From the NCBI GenBank assembly GCA_002710725.1, contig PAKT01000072.1, positions 1-37,449 on the forward strand: a DNA stretch of 37,449 bases. The letters run 5' to 3'. How positions within the stretch are numbered: position 1 is the stretch's first letter; each line of letters starts with the position of its first letter. Origin of the DNA: Spongiibacteraceae bacterium (GTDB lineage Bacteria > Pseudomonadota > Gammaproteobacteria > Pseudomonadales > Spongiibacteraceae). Shown here piece after piece: positions 16,568 through 24,908 of this stretch. The notes under the pieces are model-generated. The model searched no databases. It saw nothing but the letters and a program-made list of their open reading frames with translations, and had not been told where the DNA came from. The translations under genes and the position numbers were made by a program.

Positions 16568-18010
16568 GTGAGTGATATTGTCCCCCTGCGGGATATCCCC
16601 GAATTTGATCTCCGGACGGACGTTCTGGTAGCCGGCTTTGGCGGCGCAGGCGCCAGTGCAGCGCTGGAAGCCCGTGCTGCCGGTGCCGACGTGATGGTAC
16701 TGGAGTCCTCCAGCGGCGGTGGTGGCTCCACCCAGATGTCGGCCTGCGAAATGTATCTCGGCGGTGGCACCGCGCTGCAGCGGGATCTGGGTATTGAGGA
16801 CAGCCGCGATAATTTTTACCGCTACCTGAAAGCCTGCTTTGGTGACAACTGCGACGAGCAGCGGCTTAAACTGTTTGTTGACGGCGCGGTAGAGCATTTT
16901 GACTGGGCCGAATCCCTTGGTGTGCCCTACAAGCGCAGTTTTTTCAGTGGCCGCGACGTGGTGGCCATGACCGGCGATTCCCTGCAGTACACGGGTAATG
17001 AGCGCGCCTGGCCCTTCATTGAAAGCGTGACCCCGGCGCCGCGTGGCCACCTGCCGGCCGATGCGGATCACAGCGGGGGTTTGGTTTTTATGGGCCACCT
17101 GATGGCACGGGTACAGGAGTCCGGTGTCGCTATTCGCTGTGATGCGAAGCTTACGGCACTTGTGCAGGACGACAGGGGCCGGGTGGTTGGCGCCATTGCC
17201 AAAATCGACAATCAACAGGTCGCCATCGAAGCCCGCAAGGGTGTGGTGTTGTGCACCGGCGGCTTTATCATGAATGAAGCCATGACCCGCAAATACCTGC
17301 CGTCGCTGGACTCCATTGCGACCCGCCACGGCAACCCCGGTGATCGTGGTGATGGCATCCGGCTGGGGCAGGCCGCCGGCGGCAATATCATCAATATGGG
17401 CGAAGCCTTTGTCGGCATTGCTCACTACCCGCCGCCCCAGCTGACCTACGGGATTTTCGTAAACGAACAGGGTCAGCGCTTCGTGAACGAAGATGTCTAT
17501 CTTGCCCGCCTCGGTCATTTTGCGGTTCAGCAAAGCGGTGGCCGGATTTTCATGTTTATCGATAACCGACACTTTGATCGGCCAGCTTATTTGCAGGTCG
17601 ACATCGTCGCGGTCGGCGAAAGTGTGGCTGAAGTAGAGGCGGAAGCCGGCTTTCCCGAAGGTGCTTTGCAGCACACCGTAGACTTCTACAACCGCCATGC
17701 CGCTCTGGGCCAGGATCCTCTGTTTCACAAAGCCAAAGACTGGTTGATGCCACTGGATAGCGGGCCGTTTGCGCTGGTGAGTTATGCGCTGGACCAGATC
17801 CGTCCGCCGGTTTTTACCCTGGGTGGCCTGGAGGCGCGGCCGACCGGCGAGGTGTTGCGGCCAGACGGCAGCGAGATTCCCGGCTTGTACGCGGCTGGTC
17901 GCACGGTTGCCGGTATCCCGAGAACATCGGCGGGCTATGCCAGCGGCATGTCAGTAGCCGATGTGACCTTTTTTGGTCGTTTGGCGGGGCGACAGGCTGC
18001 GGGTAAATAA
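16568..18010 (+). CDS. FAD-binding dehydrogenase, 3-ketosteroid dehydrogenase/fumarate reductase type
   Basis: Flavoprotein of the FAD-binding_2 family, 480 residues. The N-terminal Rossmann motif 'VLVAGFGGAGASAALEARAA' is followed by an acidic ribose-binding Glu in 'VMVLESSS'. The C-terminal FAD contact 'IPGLYAAGRTVAGIPRTSAG' is followed by 'VTFFGRLAGRQA'. This pattern is seen in proteins annotated as 3-oxosteroid delta-1 or delta-4(5alpha) dehydrogenases and urocanate/fumarate reductase relatives, so substrate is uncertain. GTG at 16568 is preferred because TGAGG lies 5 nt upstream; a GTG at 16511 would add residues unlike the family and no Shine-Dalgarno. It has its own promoter and operator candidate. 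Confidence 0.85.
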   Translation: MSDIVPLRDIPEFDLRTDVLVAGFGGAGASAALEARAAGADVMVLESSSGGGGSTQMSACEMYLGGGTALQRDLGIEDSRDNFYRYLKACFGDNCDEQRLKLFVDGAVEHFDWAESLGVPYKRSFFSGRDVVAMTGDSLQYTGNERAWPFIESVTPAPRGHLPADADHSGGLVFMGHLMARVQESGVAIRCDAKLTALVQDDRGRVVGAIAKIDNQQVAIEARKGVVLCTGGFIMNEAMTRKYLPSLDSIATRHGNPGDRGDGIRLGQAAGGNIINMGEAFVGIAHYPPPQLTYGIFVNEQGQRFVNEDVYLARLGHFAVQQSGGRIFMFIDNRHFDRPAYLQVDIVAVGESVAEVEAEAGFPEGALQHTVDFYNRHAALGQDPLFHKAKDWLMPLDSGPFALVSYALDQIRPPVFTLGGLEARPTGEVLRPDGSEIPGLYAAGRTVAGIPRTSAGYASGMSVADVTFFGRLAGRQAAGK

Positions 18011-18165
18011 ACATCAGCGAACTAAACGGGGGATAAAGGCAAGTACCCAGAAGGCCTTGCTCGTAGCGACTCCAGCTATCTCCCTGGTTGATCCGCGTAG
18101 GAGCCTTTGACGAGCCACGTAGCTATGGCGTGGATGTCAGCGTTGTTTTCTAAGCGCTTTGCAGA
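18011..18165. other. Intergenic spacer between the catabolic and cellulose regions
   Basis: This 155-bp spacer separates the convergent flavoprotein and TraF-like genes. I see no convincing gene, terminator hairpin or known repeat in it. Confidence 0.5.
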
Positions 18166-19362
18166 TCATTCGCTGTCACGCTTCCAGAAGGGGAAGCGAA
18201 CCTGAATGGAGCCGCCGAACTCGCGCGGCCCCGCGTAAATCAGCGCCATGTTTACCGCCGCGCCACTGTCCCAATGGTAGCCGGCACCCAGAGACAGCGA
18301 GTCGTTGTCTCTGCCTTCGACAATGGCTTCCACACCACCGCTGACATGCCAGCGGTGATTCAAACGGTACTGGCCGCTCAAGCGTACGCGCTGCTCATCG
18401 TCGAGCAAGCCAAAGCGCCGCTGGCTGGGGACAATATCCCAATCCAGTGAGGCGAGGCTGCGATCGCCAGTGTAGGCCAGGCCGACGTAGACCCCGGGAT
18501 GCTGGCGGTACTCGTTACCCGCCTTGCTGGTGTAGGCTTTGCTGTTCAGTGATTTCACCACCAAGGAGCTATACCAGTAGCGCGTCCACTGCTTGAAAAT
18601 GCCGACGTCGGCGTTGATGTGGTGGTCAGTTTCTACGCTGCGTTCGAACTCGTCGAGTGTGATCTCTTCGTAGTCGTCAATCTCGATTGCTTTGTCGAGC
18701 AATCTGACGCCTTGGTACTTCAGGGTGATACCTACGCGGGTATTGGAAAAGCGCTCCCACTTGTGCGACAGGTTGATACCGATATCGCTGACCGCAATGC
18801 CCTGAATGATAATGCGCGACTCCAGATCCGGCGGCGACACAATGCCCAGTACCGGAGCAGTGCGCAGTCGGTTTGCATCTTCCGGATCGTAATGAAAGGC
18901 CGTCGCCAGACGGCTGACAACCGAGCTCACCAGCGTCAGGTCGAGGGTTTCAACGGGTAGGGAAACCGCAGTGATATTACCGCCAGACAGGGTAAATAGC
19001 TTGCCGTCCATGCGTTCGAAAATGGCTATCTGGCGCTCGAAGTCGGAGGGAAACAGCAAGCGCTGAGATGACAGGCGCTCAAGCCGCTCGCCTTCTTCTT
19101 CTGCGTCTTCGAAATCATCCAGCAGGCGTTGCTTGTCATTAAAATAACCGCCACCGGCTGAATTCAGTGTAAATCGGTAGCGCGGTGAGGTTGAGTGCAG
19201 GGCGGCCGGATTCGACAGAAAGGCTGACACATCCGTTTGCGAGGCGAGACCGAGAAGCTGGGTGTCAAGGGTGGTCTGGGCTGAACCATAACCAGTCCAT
19301 ACGCCCATAAGTATCGATAGACTCCACCGCTGACCAAGCATTTTCAATCGCATAAATTGCAC
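18166..19362 (-). CDS. TraF-like outer-membrane beta-barrel protein, last gene of the bcsEFG arm
   Basis: 398-residue exported protein. It begins with a signal peptide ending near 'GYGSA-Q'. The mature part alternates short hydrophobic stretches and Tyr/Trp-rich segments ('RYWYSSLVVKSL', 'RVRLSGQYRLNHRWHVSGGV', 'LSLGAGYHW') and ends in 'QVRFPFWKRDSE', consistent with an outer-membrane barrel. It resembles the 'conjugal transfer protein TraF'-labelled outer-membrane family, although there is no conjugation system here. The GTG start shares a base with the TAG of the preceding bcsG (TAGTG), implying translational coupling with cellulose modification genes. An ATG 9 nt further in is an alternative. 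Function unknown; a role in exporting or anchoring modified cellulose is a guess. Confidence 0.7.
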   Translation of the reverse strand: MQFMRLKMLGQRWSLSILMGVWTGYGSAQTTLDTQLLGLASQTDVSAFLSNPAALHSTSPRYRFTLNSAGGGYFNDKQRLLDDFEDAEEEGERLERLSSQRLLFPSDFERQIAIFERMDGKLFTLSGGNITAVSLPVETLDLTLVSSVVSRLATAFHYDPEDANRLRTAPVLGIVSPPDLESRIIIQGIAVSDIGINLSHKWERFSNTRVGITLKYQGVRLLDKAIEIDDYEEITLDEFERSVETDHHINADVGIFKQWTRYWYSSLVVKSLNSKAYTSKAGNEYRQHPGVYVGLAYTGDRSLASLDWDIVPSQRRFGLLDDEQRVRLSGQYRLNHRWHVSGGVEAIVEGRDNDSLSLGAGYHWDSGAAVNMALIYAGPREFGGSIQVRFPFWKRDSE

Positions 19363-20927
19363 TACTTTGAGTAGGGGTAGGGTGACCAGGTGCGGCCATC
19401 AAGGCTGACAAAATCGCTGCCGTCGACTTCCATCACGGTGCTGCCTTCGTTCTGGGAAACGCGTCGAGTATGGGGAAGATTACTGACCAGCGACGTCGGT
19501 GTATAGCTTTCTGACTGGAAAACCTGCTGTTGAATCACGTTGTTAATAAGAGCCGATAGCGCCTGATAGCTGGTTTGGCTGGTTACGCGCGCTACCGGAC
19601 CGAGTCGCTTGGTGCCAATCAGGCGCGCCGCCACCGGCACGTGGGTTAAGCTGTGCGCGGGTATCTCACGCATACCGGGTAGCTGCATACGGTCGCCGCG
19701 CAGGCCCGCGCCGTGTTCGGGAACAAGCAGCAACAGTGTGTTTTGCTCGCTGTTTTCCAGTGTGCGGATAAATTGCGAAAGCTGATTGAGCAAGGTGCTG
19801 GTCCGCTGGCGGTAGCTTTCAAGGCCAACCGACCTGCTGCCAATGATGCGGTTGCCATCGTGCAGCGATACGGTGTTATACAAGGCTAATTCGTTGCTTT
19901 TCCGCTCAGCGCGGTCCAAGTGCCAGCGCCTCAGTATTTCCAGGTCGTCGAATATGGGGCTGCCATCAAAGGATTTCTGGGCAACAGTGATGTCGGCGTT
20001 AGAATTCAGCCCTGCATCGAAGCCCCCTTGTTGGTTGATAAAAGTCGTGAAATTGTCGAAGCTCCCGTCGTGATTCATCATCAATACCGGCTCAAACAGG
20101 CTCAGCTGCGTGGCAATCTGGCATTGGGGGGTGACATTGTTGAACAACTCAGTGTGGGGCTTCTGGCCGCAGCTGGCGTTAAGCAAGCGGATAACAGCCG
20201 GGCCACTGTATGAGGTCGCGGTGTTAAAGTGGTCAAATACGATATCAAACTGGTCGAACAGCGGGTGTTCTGACAGGCTCGTCATGGCGAGGTCATCCCA
20301 GCCCAGGGAACAGACGCTCAGTATCAGAACGTCAAAGTCAGGGTTTTCGGCGATGCTCTGGAGCGGTTCCTGTCGCTGGTTTTCCCGTTGGAAGAAATCG
20401 TCCAGTGACGCGTTTAAGGCGGTATCGCTCAACTTGTCGAGTGCCGGATCCGGTGTTTCCAGTGGGGCAACTAACGACCCTGTTTCTTCCCCCGCCAAGC
20501 GTTGAACCATAGTGTTGGTGGCACCGAGCAGGTTGCTTTTGTCCAGCAGCACGCAGGCCAGCAGCAGGACAACGACGACGCCCGGCTCAATAAAACGTGA
20601 GAAATACTGATAGGCCAGGCCGACCAGTCCGACCGTGAGCAGCATGGGCCATGCGAGGATGGTGAGCCTTGTCGATAAGCCCACGCCCTGTTCCAGCGAC
20701 ACCGCGGGCAGCAGACCTTCGAAATGCATAAGGACAACGGCAATAACGATGCCGATAAGCTGTTGGGCGCCTGCAGCTGTCTTGTGTCTGGTTTTCAGAA
20801 GCAGAAACAGGCCCAGTGCAAGGTTGGCGAGGACAATAAAATCTCCAAACCCCTGGAAGTAGAGCGCCACTTTGGTTGCAAAGTAAACATTCCACCAACC
20901 GAGCGTATTGACGTGCCTGAATTCCAT
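19362..20927 (-). CDS. bcsG: Cellulose phosphoethanolamine transferase BcsG, second copy
   Basis: Inner-membrane enzyme that transfers phosphoethanolamine from phosphatidylethanolamine to glucosyl residues of nascent cellulose. The N-terminal half has several membrane helices and begins 'LGWWNVYFATKVALYFQGFG'. The periplasmic alkaline-phosphatase-like domain keeps the zinc/nucleophile set: Cys206 ('SVCSLGWDDL'), Ser241 ('TSYSGP'), His356 ('SLHDGN'), and Glu404-His405 ('VPEHGAGLRGDRMQ'). The 35-residue Cys-Ser spacing equals that of E. coli BcsG (C243/S278). ATG at 20927 (521 residues) follows AGGGG and is preferred to an ATG at 20972 with no Shine-Dalgarno. It is a diverged paralogue of the gene immediately upstream. 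Confidence 0.88.
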   Translation of the reverse strand: MEFRHVNTLGWWNVYFATKVALYFQGFGDFIVLANLALGLFLLLKTRHKTAAGAQQLIGIVIAVVLMHFEGLLPAVSLEQGVGLSTRLTILAWPMLLTVGLVGLAYQYFSRFIEPGVVVVLLLACVLLDKSNLLGATNTMVQRLAGEETGSLVAPLETPDPALDKLSDTALNASLDDFFQRENQRQEPLQSIAENPDFDVLILSVCSLGWDDLAMTSLSEHPLFDQFDIVFDHFNTATSYSGPAVIRLLNASCGQKPHTELFNNVTPQCQIATQLSLFEPVLMMNHDGSFDNFTTFINQQGGFDAGLNSNADITVAQKSFDGSPIFDDLEILRRWHLDRAERKSNELALYNTVSLHDGNRIIGSRSVGLESYRQRTSTLLNQLSQFIRTLENSEQNTLLLLVPEHGAGLRGDRMQLPGMREIPAHSLTHVPVAARLIGTKRLGPVARVTSQTSYQALSALINNVIQQQVFQSESYTPTSLVSNLPHTRRVSQNEGSTVMEVDGSDFVSLDGRTWSPYPYSK

Positions 20928-21002
20928 GTTGCCCCTGTGTACCCCATAACGCCAAGCTGGCGCAGGGATCATTTTATTTGTTGTTTTCTATGACCTGGCA
21001 CC

Positions 21003-22622
21003 TCATTGACTGGGGTAGGGGTTCCAGGTTCGATCATCCAGAGAAATATAATGTTTGTCGCCAAGTTTGAGTACGGTGCTGCCTTCGTTCTGGGAGACCT
21101 CGGACGTTTCCGGCAGTCCGCGGGCGACTTCGGCGGCCACGAAGCGACGTTTGCCGTAAATGTCCTGCTCGATCACATTGTCAAGCAATTGCGCCAGCGC
21201 CTGATAGCTGGTCGGCTGCCTGACGTGAGCAATGCTGTCCCGGCGCTGGATATCGCGGCCGAAGAATTTGACAGCCACGGGAATGTGGGTGATTACGGGC
21301 GAGGGGATTTCTCGCATGCCGGGTATCTGCATTTTATCGCCGCTCAGGCCCGCACCGTGTTCCGGCACCAGAACAACCACTACATTGCGTTCCGACTGAT
21401 CGAGAACGTCGAAAAACTGTTCAAGTTCTGTCAACAGGGTTTTTGCTCGCAGGGTATAACTCGCTTCGCCAAAGCTGGGTTTCTTGCCGACCACCTGATT
21501 GCCGTCGTGAAGGGAAACGGTGTTATAGAGCGCGGCGACCGGTTTGCCGGGTTCAATATTCAGCAGGCGGTTTTGCCACCAGCGACTTAAGACCTGCAGG
21601 TCACTGTATACCGGAGAGCCTTCAAAGGCTTTTTGTGCTACTGGCATGCCGTCTTGCGGAAACAGCGGCGCTTCCACTCCGCCGTATAGGCGCATTTTTT
21701 CCAGCAGGCTGTCGAATTCACCGTTGTGGTTCATTACCACGGCTTGCTGATAGCCGAGCTGCGCCAGGCTGTCAAACAGATTGCAGTGTGCCGGATAGTC
21801 TTTGTAAAGGTCTGCGTGAGATGGTTGGCCGCAACTGGCTCTGGTGAGGCGCAGCAGTGCGGGGCCGCTGTAGGACGTCGCGGCGTTAAACTGATCGAAT
21901 ATCACATCAAAGCGGCTGAAAAATGAGTGATCGGCCAGATTCGTTACGGCCAGGTCATCCCAGGACAGCGAACAGACGCTCAGGAGGAGAATGTCAAACG
22001 GATTGGTGGAGCGCACCGCAGGGCTGAAGTCGACCCGGCGATCTTTTTCAGTGCGAAAAAACTCATTCAGGTAACGATCGATACCCAGATCGTGGGTGGG
22101 AATACCGGCAGTGATTGCCTTTGGCGCGGTCGTGGCTGCGGGCGATGGAGCTCCTGGTCTCTGATCCTGAGGCAGTGACGTGAATGTCAGCACCACGAGG
22201 GTCATAACCACCACCACGCTCATACGGAAAAAACGCGACAACAGGTAGTAGATTGCAGCCAGCGCGATAAGCGACAGCACAGCGCCGGCCGGGATGAAGC
22301 GCACCAGGAGTTCAATCAGGTAGCTCGTTTCGAACTCCAGCAGTTGTTCAATCTGAGCAGTCAACCGACCCAGTGGGGGTAAAAAGGAATCGTAGTGAAA
22401 CAGCCAAAGTGCCGCAGGGAAAGCGAGTACATTGCGTACGGTGTTCAGCGCCTTGTGTTTGACAGGGACCAGCAAAAACGCCGCAAAACTCAGGTTTTCC
22501 AGGGCATGAAACCCCATTTTCCCTTGGTAATAGAGAATGAATTTGAAGATGAAATAAATATTCCACCAGCCCAGACCTGGCAGGGCGGGGCCTGGCGCAT
22601 TGGTGTTTTCTGGTGTACTCAT
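21003..22622 (-). CDS. bcsG: Cellulose phosphoethanolamine transferase BcsG, first copy
   Basis: BcsG orthologue, 539 residues, with an N-terminal membrane module ('LGWWNIYFIFKFILYYQGKM') and a periplasmic phosphoethanolamine transferase domain. Catalytic and zinc residues are present: Cys217 ('SVCSLSWDDL'), Ser252 ('TSYSGP'), His372 ('SLHDGN') and Glu421-His422 ('VPEHGAGLSGDKMQ', then 'GMREIPSPVITHIPV'). The last segment is closer to the E. coli protein than in the second copy, so this is more likely the ancestral bcsG. Its ATG overlaps the bcsF stop by 4 nt. A 75-bp gap to the chosen start separates it from the second copy. It acts with BcsF and BcsE at the cellulose synthase complex. Confidence 0.9.
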   Translation of the reverse strand: MSTPENTNAPGPALPGLGWWNIYFIFKFILYYQGKMGFHALENLSFAAFLLVPVKHKALNTVRNVLAFPAALWLFHYDSFLPPLGRLTAQIEQLLEFETSYLIELLVRFIPAGAVLSLIALAAIYYLLSRFFRMSVVVVMTLVVLTFTSLPQDQRPGAPSPAATTAPKAITAGIPTHDLGIDRYLNEFFRTEKDRRVDFSPAVRSTNPFDILLLSVCSLSWDDLAVTNLADHSFFSRFDVIFDQFNAATSYSGPALLRLTRASCGQPSHADLYKDYPAHCNLFDSLAQLGYQQAVVMNHNGEFDSLLEKMRLYGGVEAPLFPQDGMPVAQKAFEGSPVYSDLQVLSRWWQNRLLNIEPGKPVAALYNTVSLHDGNQVVGKKPSFGEASYTLRAKTLLTELEQFFDVLDQSERNVVVVLVPEHGAGLSGDKMQIPGMREIPSPVITHIPVAVKFFGRDIQRRDSIAHVRQPTSYQALAQLLDNVIEQDIYGKRRFVAAEVARGLPETSEVSQNEGSTVLKLGDKHYISLDDRTWNPYPSQ

Positions 22623-22801
22623 TCGTTACTGGAGTCCTTTTGCCTGGACGGTGGGCGATAGCGTTTCAGAGTTTTGGGGCTGGCGTAGAGATCGTGGAAT
22701 ACGCGGTAGATTGTCTGAAAAAACTCGCGCGCGAAGTAGCCGATCAGCATGCCCACTGCCAGTGAAATGCCGACGGTAATCAGAAATGATTCAAGATTCA
22801 T
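22619..22801 (-). CDS. bcsF: Cellulose biosynthesis small membrane protein BcsF
   Basis: Tiny inner-membrane protein, 60 residues, close to the 63 of E. coli BcsF. One N-terminal transmembrane helix (about residues 5-23, 'FLITVGISLAVGMLIGYFAR') leads to a basic cytoplasmic tail with 'YASPKTLKRYRPPSRQ', which matches the 'GYLAR...FAKPRYVKP' layout of BcsF. In E. coli BcsF recruits BcsE and links it to BcsG. The position between bcsE and bcsG, with a 4-nt overlap into bcsG, supports the call strongly even though the sequence is short. Confidence 0.82.
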   Translation of the reverse strand: MNLESFLITVGISLAVGMLIGYFAREFFQTIYRVFHDLYASPKTLKRYRPPSRQKDSSNE

Positions 22802-22874
22802 GTTGCCGGTAAGTACCCCCTCACTACCTTCCGTCGCCGAAAGGTTTGATCAATTTGCCTGCTATGGCATTTTT

Positions 22875-24479
22875 CTACGGCCGGGCCAGCGTCAGGTTTT
22901 GCCGAACGGCGAGCTTCAAACCGTCTTCGCGATATGCAGGCGATGCGGAGTTAATACCCTTCTGGCCCTGTTCATGCTGCATCAGCACATTGCCACTTTC
23001 ACGGTCCAGAGCACAGCTCATGTGGCTTATTTTGCTCAGAGCGTCGTCGACCATGGACGGTGCGGTAAACAGTTGCCGACTGTCGAAGATATCATTAACC
23101 GGCAGTACAAAGCATTTTTTGAGCGCCACGTTGACATCGGTGGGGCGACAGGCCCTGAACAGAATAAAGAGCCTGTCGTCGCCCAGAGTGACCAGGTCGC
23201 CTTCCCGGCGAATACGGCACAGGCTCAGACAGTCCTTGGCGCTGACATTGGCGTAGGGCGTCAGGGCGACCAGTGTGCTGTCGGTCTTATGCTGGCGTGA
23301 AACCGTGAATATATGGCGAGCGTGGCTGGCGAACTCATCCGGCTCAAAAAAACCTGACAGGCTGCTGATCGTCCAGCTCTCCATCAATCCGTCCAGGTTG
23401 GGTGGTAAGGCGCGACCGAACCACTGGCCGTGCAGGGCTTCAACAAAGCTCATAAAGGAGGCGTAGTCCACTGAATGGGGCAAGATCAGGCTGGCGCCGG
23501 CTTTCAGCAATAACTGCTCGTCGGTATAACGCAGGCATCGCGCAGTCTCCCGGACAATCAGTTTGATGCTGCGCCCATACTTTCGCCGCAAGGTATAGCA
23601 AAATGAGGCCAGGTCGCGAGCCTGATAGGCTGCGGTGCAGGCAAACACCACGGTCGCGGACTCGATGGCTGGCAGTTCGTGCATCAATTCCTGGTTGGTG
23701 TTGGCTATCAGTGTGAACGGCTGATCATCTGCCTCGTCGAACTCCTGATCAATGGCCTCAGCGGCAATATAGATATCATCATGATCGGCGCTTTCGGGAT
23801 CCCGCCCTGAGCTGTCCGAAGTCGAGGCGCTGATGATCTGTTCCGAAAGCTCGAACCGGGTGGTGCTGTGTTGGGTCAGTTCATAAACAGTATCTGCCAG
23901 AACGTCGCTCTGGCTGTGCCAGAAATAGACCTGAAGGTTCCAGCAAGCCGTGCCGAGAGTCTGTAGTGAGGCGAGCCCGGCAATGGAGGTGTTCATGCGC
24001 ATCAGTAACGGTTTGACCGAGGCGTACTCGCCGGCAACAAGAAACAGCACCGACAGGGAACGTTCCGAGGCGAGTGTTTGCCAGCGGGCAAACTCCTGCC
24101 GAAGCTTTTCCTCTTTGCAGGCCCTGAAGGTCGTTTCTTCTACTATGATTACCAGCAGGGACTTTTTGTCTACCCGGGCTCGACGCACATCGCCCAGCAG
24201 CTGGAAAAAGCTGTTACTGCGGTCGCTGCCGTCGGAGCGGGCAAACCAGCTGGAAGAGGCTCGGGCAAGCATTTCAGTCAGAGCCGGGCGCAGACCATGA
24301 GGGACTGAATCAAGGTAGGTAGCTTGGTTTACCTGGGCTACTACGGCTATGTGTTGGCAACTCTGATCCAGGTCGACCAGCGCCGTTGCCGTGTCGGCCA
24401 GTGCAGGAGTAAAGCAGAAGTACAGTTCGCCGGTATGGAGAGCGCGCAGGGAAAGGGGAAGGCTGTTCAGTTCTGCCAC
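22875..24479 (-). CDS. bcsE: Cellulose synthesis c-di-GMP-binding regulator BcsE
   Basis: Cytoplasmic BcsE protein, 534 residues, that binds c-di-GMP and boosts assembly of the cellulose synthase complex. The C-terminal GIL region contains 'VRETARCLRYTDEQLLLKAG' (about 309-328) and the c-di-GMP I-site-like RxGD motif as REGD at 425-428. The N-terminal part is the degenerate receiver/ATPase-like region and is poorly conserved. The GTG start is well supported by GAGGAG 7 nt upstream. It is the first gene of the minus-strand arm and is divergent from bcsR across a 243-bp region holding two palindromes. Confidence 0.87.
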   Translation of the reverse strand: MAELNSLPLSLRALHTGELYFCFTPALADTATALVDLDQSCQHIAVVAQVNQATYLDSVPHGLRPALTEMLARASSSWFARSDGSDRSNSFFQLLGDVRRARVDKKSLLVIIVEETTFRACKEEKLRQEFARWQTLASERSLSVLFLVAGEYASVKPLLMRMNTSIAGLASLQTLGTACWNLQVYFWHSQSDVLADTVYELTQHSTTRFELSEQIISASTSDSSGRDPESADHDDIYIAAEAIDQEFDEADDQPFTLIANTNQELMHELPAIESATVVFACTAAYQARDLASFCYTLRRKYGRSIKLIVRETARCLRYTDEQLLLKAGASLILPHSVDYASFMSFVEALHGQWFGRALPPNLDGLMESWTISSLSGFFEPDEFASHARHIFTVSRQHKTDSTLVALTPYANVSAKDCLSLCRIRREGDLVTLGDDRLFILFRACRPTDVNVALKKCFVLPVNDIFDSRQLFTAPSMVDDALSKISHMSCALDRESGNVLMQHEQGQKGINSASPAYREDGLKLAVRQNLTLARP

Positions 24480-24562
24480 AAGAGCTCCTCAAACCAGCAC
24501 AGAGTTTTGAATTTCAAGTCCAGTATAAACGCTATTTGATGCGATCTGGATCGATTGCCGGC

Positions 24563-24590
24563 AACACTTTGAATATACTGGCAAAGTGTT
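24563..24590. promoter_or_regulatory. 28-bp palindrome in the divergent bcsE / bcsR region
   Basis: AACACTTTG (24563-24571) and CAAAGTGTT (24582-24590) are perfect 9-nt arms around a 10-nt AT-rich centre. The site is about 80 bp from the bcsE start and 130 bp from bcsR, a typical location for an activator or repressor controlling both arms. The cognate protein is not identified. Confidence 0.55.
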
Positions 24591-24610
24591 CCACTTGGAA
24601 GAACTAGACG

Positions 24611-24650
24611 TTGCAAGTGTCGCCTGCTTGTGACTACAGTAAGCTACTGT
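24611..24650 (+). promoter_or_regulatory. Possible bcsR promoter with overlapping small palindrome
   Basis: TTGCAA (24611-24616), an 18-bp spacer and TACAGT (24635-24640) are a weak sigma70-like pair. The palindrome ACAGTA-AGC-TACTGT (24636-24650) overlaps the -10 element, as a repressor or activator site would. It is suggestive only; the -10 match is 4 of 6. Confidence 0.35.
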
Positions 24651-24722
24651 TACGGCTGTGATTTATTTACGGGGTGCCGGGTTCGGCACAGGCGCCGGCA
24701 AGTCAAAGGGGAAGTCGAGGGC

Positions 24723-24908
24723 ATGTCCGAGTTGAGCGAAGATATTCGCACGGTTTATCAGTCATTCGGCAGGAAAGATCTCAGCTATAAAGAAGTCACC
24801 GAGCGCCTGGAATACCACTCCGTTCTGGATAAGTGGCCCTTGCTGCGTCTGTTGCATAGACAAAAGCCTGCTGAAGAAGCCGATCAGGCTCAGGAATCGT
24901 CATCTTGA
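24723..24908 (+). CDS. bcsR: Cellulose biosynthesis regulator BcsR
   Basis: Small cytoplasmic protein, 61 residues, the same size as E. coli BcsR. The hallmark is 'LDKWPLLRLLHRQK' (about 37-50), comparable to 'LKRWPLLAEFAQQK' in the E. coli protein, preceded by an acidic/amphipathic helix ('TVYQSFGRKDLSYKEVTERL'). In E. coli BcsR binds BcsQ and tunes complex assembly. The ATG at 24723 has GAGGG upstream; a longer reading frame from 24630 adds a non-conserved Cys/Arg-rich stretch and is rejected. The TGA shares a base with the ATG of bcsQ. Confidence 0.85.
   Translation: MSELSEDIRTVYQSFGRKDLSYKEVTERLEYHSVLDKWPLLRLLHRQKPAEEADQAQESSS

Noticed and set aside
16502-17728. 408-codon minus-strand ORF opposite the flavoprotein
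   Set aside because: It is antisense to the FAD-binding gene, which has clear nucleotide-binding motifs; no family resemblance on the opposite strand.
18166-19362. Interpreting the TraF-like gene as part of a conjugative element
   Set aside because: No relaxase, coupling protein, other tra genes or mobile-element boundaries are in the window, and the gene is coupled to bcsG.
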